From contig NZ_MVIJ01000017.1 of NCBI RefSeq assembly GCF_002086735.1, positions 1 to 64,000 on the forward strand: a stretch of 64,000 bases of DNA. Direction: 5' to 3'. Below, piece by piece: positions 63,846-64,000 of this stretch. This stretch comes from Mycobacterium scrofulaceum (GTDB lineage Bacteria > Actinomycetota > Actinomycetes > Mycobacteriales > Mycobacteriaceae). Position 1 is the first letter of the stretch; each line of letters starts with the position of its first letter. A model generated the notes under the pieces. It was not told the origin of the DNA. It was given only the letters and a program-made list of their open reading frames with translations, and did no database searches. The translations under genes and the position numbers were made by a program.

Positions 63846-64000
63846 TTAGCGGCGCCAGTCGTCGCTGTCTGCCCAGGAGTCGGCGACACCGTCGTCCTCC
63901 ATTTCGGCGGAGTCGTCGGCACCCGTTCCTGCCAGCTCTTGCTGAAGCCGCTGGAAGTCGGTCTGCGGAGAACTGTATTTGAGTTCTCGAGCAACCTTGG
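63846..64000 (-). CDS. DUF3073 protein (Rv0810c homologue), 5' end outside the window
   Basis: The last ~50 codons of a small acidic protein are visible: KVARELKYSSPQTDF, then LQQELAGTG and a very acidic tail ending DSWADSDDWRR. This is the pattern of Rv0810c (about 60 residues) and DUF3073. The reading frame runs off the right edge, leaving about ten residues unseen. Unknown function. Convergent with purM. Confidence 0.92.
   Translation of the reverse strand, partial: KVARELKYSSPQTDFQRLQQELAGTGADDSAEMEDDGVADSWADSDDWRR

Overview
The window is high-GC DNA from a slow-growing Mycobacterium, probably in or near the M. avium complex. Its gene order follows the M. tuberculosis stretch from Rv0756c/phoP (Rv0757) to purM/Rv0810c (Rv0809-Rv0810c), with several replacements and insertions. 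I recognised this from remembered protein sequences and order; no search was run.

Layout. 0.1-3.8 kb: a small cold-shock gene with a textbook hairpin terminator, a DUF732-type anchored protein, a DUF4383 membrane protein, tRNA-Thr(TGT) and a decapeptide-repeat protein divergent from phoP. 3.9-6.5 kb: phoPR and a HIT hydrolase. 6.6-15.1 kb (minus strand): a redox/sterol block with a ketosteroid-isomerase-like protein, an old-yellow-enzyme reductase, adhB, an NTF2-like protein, a ferredoxin, cyp51, an SDR, cyp123 and a TetR regulator. Divergent from it at 15.4-18.9 kb is an aldA-SDR-dehydrogenase-CMD operon. Matching GGACA-N2-TGTCC palindromes lie at the two divergent starts. 19-30.7 kb: purD, ggtA, an esterase, a TetR, a DUF429 protein, purB-cyp126, a membrane protein and purC-ptrB. 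30.8-34.2 kb: two tandem EmrB-type MFS pumps. 34.4-39.1 kb: Rv0784-Rv0787 homologues and purSQ. 39.3-43.9 kb: a YbjN-like protein, a GntR/UTRA regulator with an adjacent inverted repeat, VOC, cupin, a flavin disulfide oxidoreductase and a haloacid dehalogenase.

44.0-49.4 kb is the most interesting accessory block: a quinone oxidoreductase, two overlapping TetR genes, an alpha/beta hydrolase and a MOSC-flavoreductase-ferredoxin fusion. Five copies of a 16-bp palindrome related to TGGGTTG-N2-CAACCCA lie in its intergenic regions, so it looks like a locally controlled detoxification regulon. 49.5-52.7 kb holds an encapsulin nanocompartment with its DyP peroxidase cargo, a 57-bp tandem repeat (VNTR-like) and pepC. 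52.7-55.9 kb is an insertion relative to M. tuberculosis, with DoxX, a DDN-like protein, a 32-bp inverted repeat, a small membrane protein and a multicopper oxidase. 56-64 kb: VOC, purL, a CPBP protease, an orphan MCE protein, an Rv0807 homologue, purF, purM and the 3' part of a DUF3073 gene.

Eight de novo purine genes (purD, B, C, S, Q, L, F, M) are scattered through the window, interleaved with cytochrome P450, redox and regulatory genes. Within operons, start-stop overlaps of ATGA/GTGA are very frequent, pointing to pervasive translational coupling.
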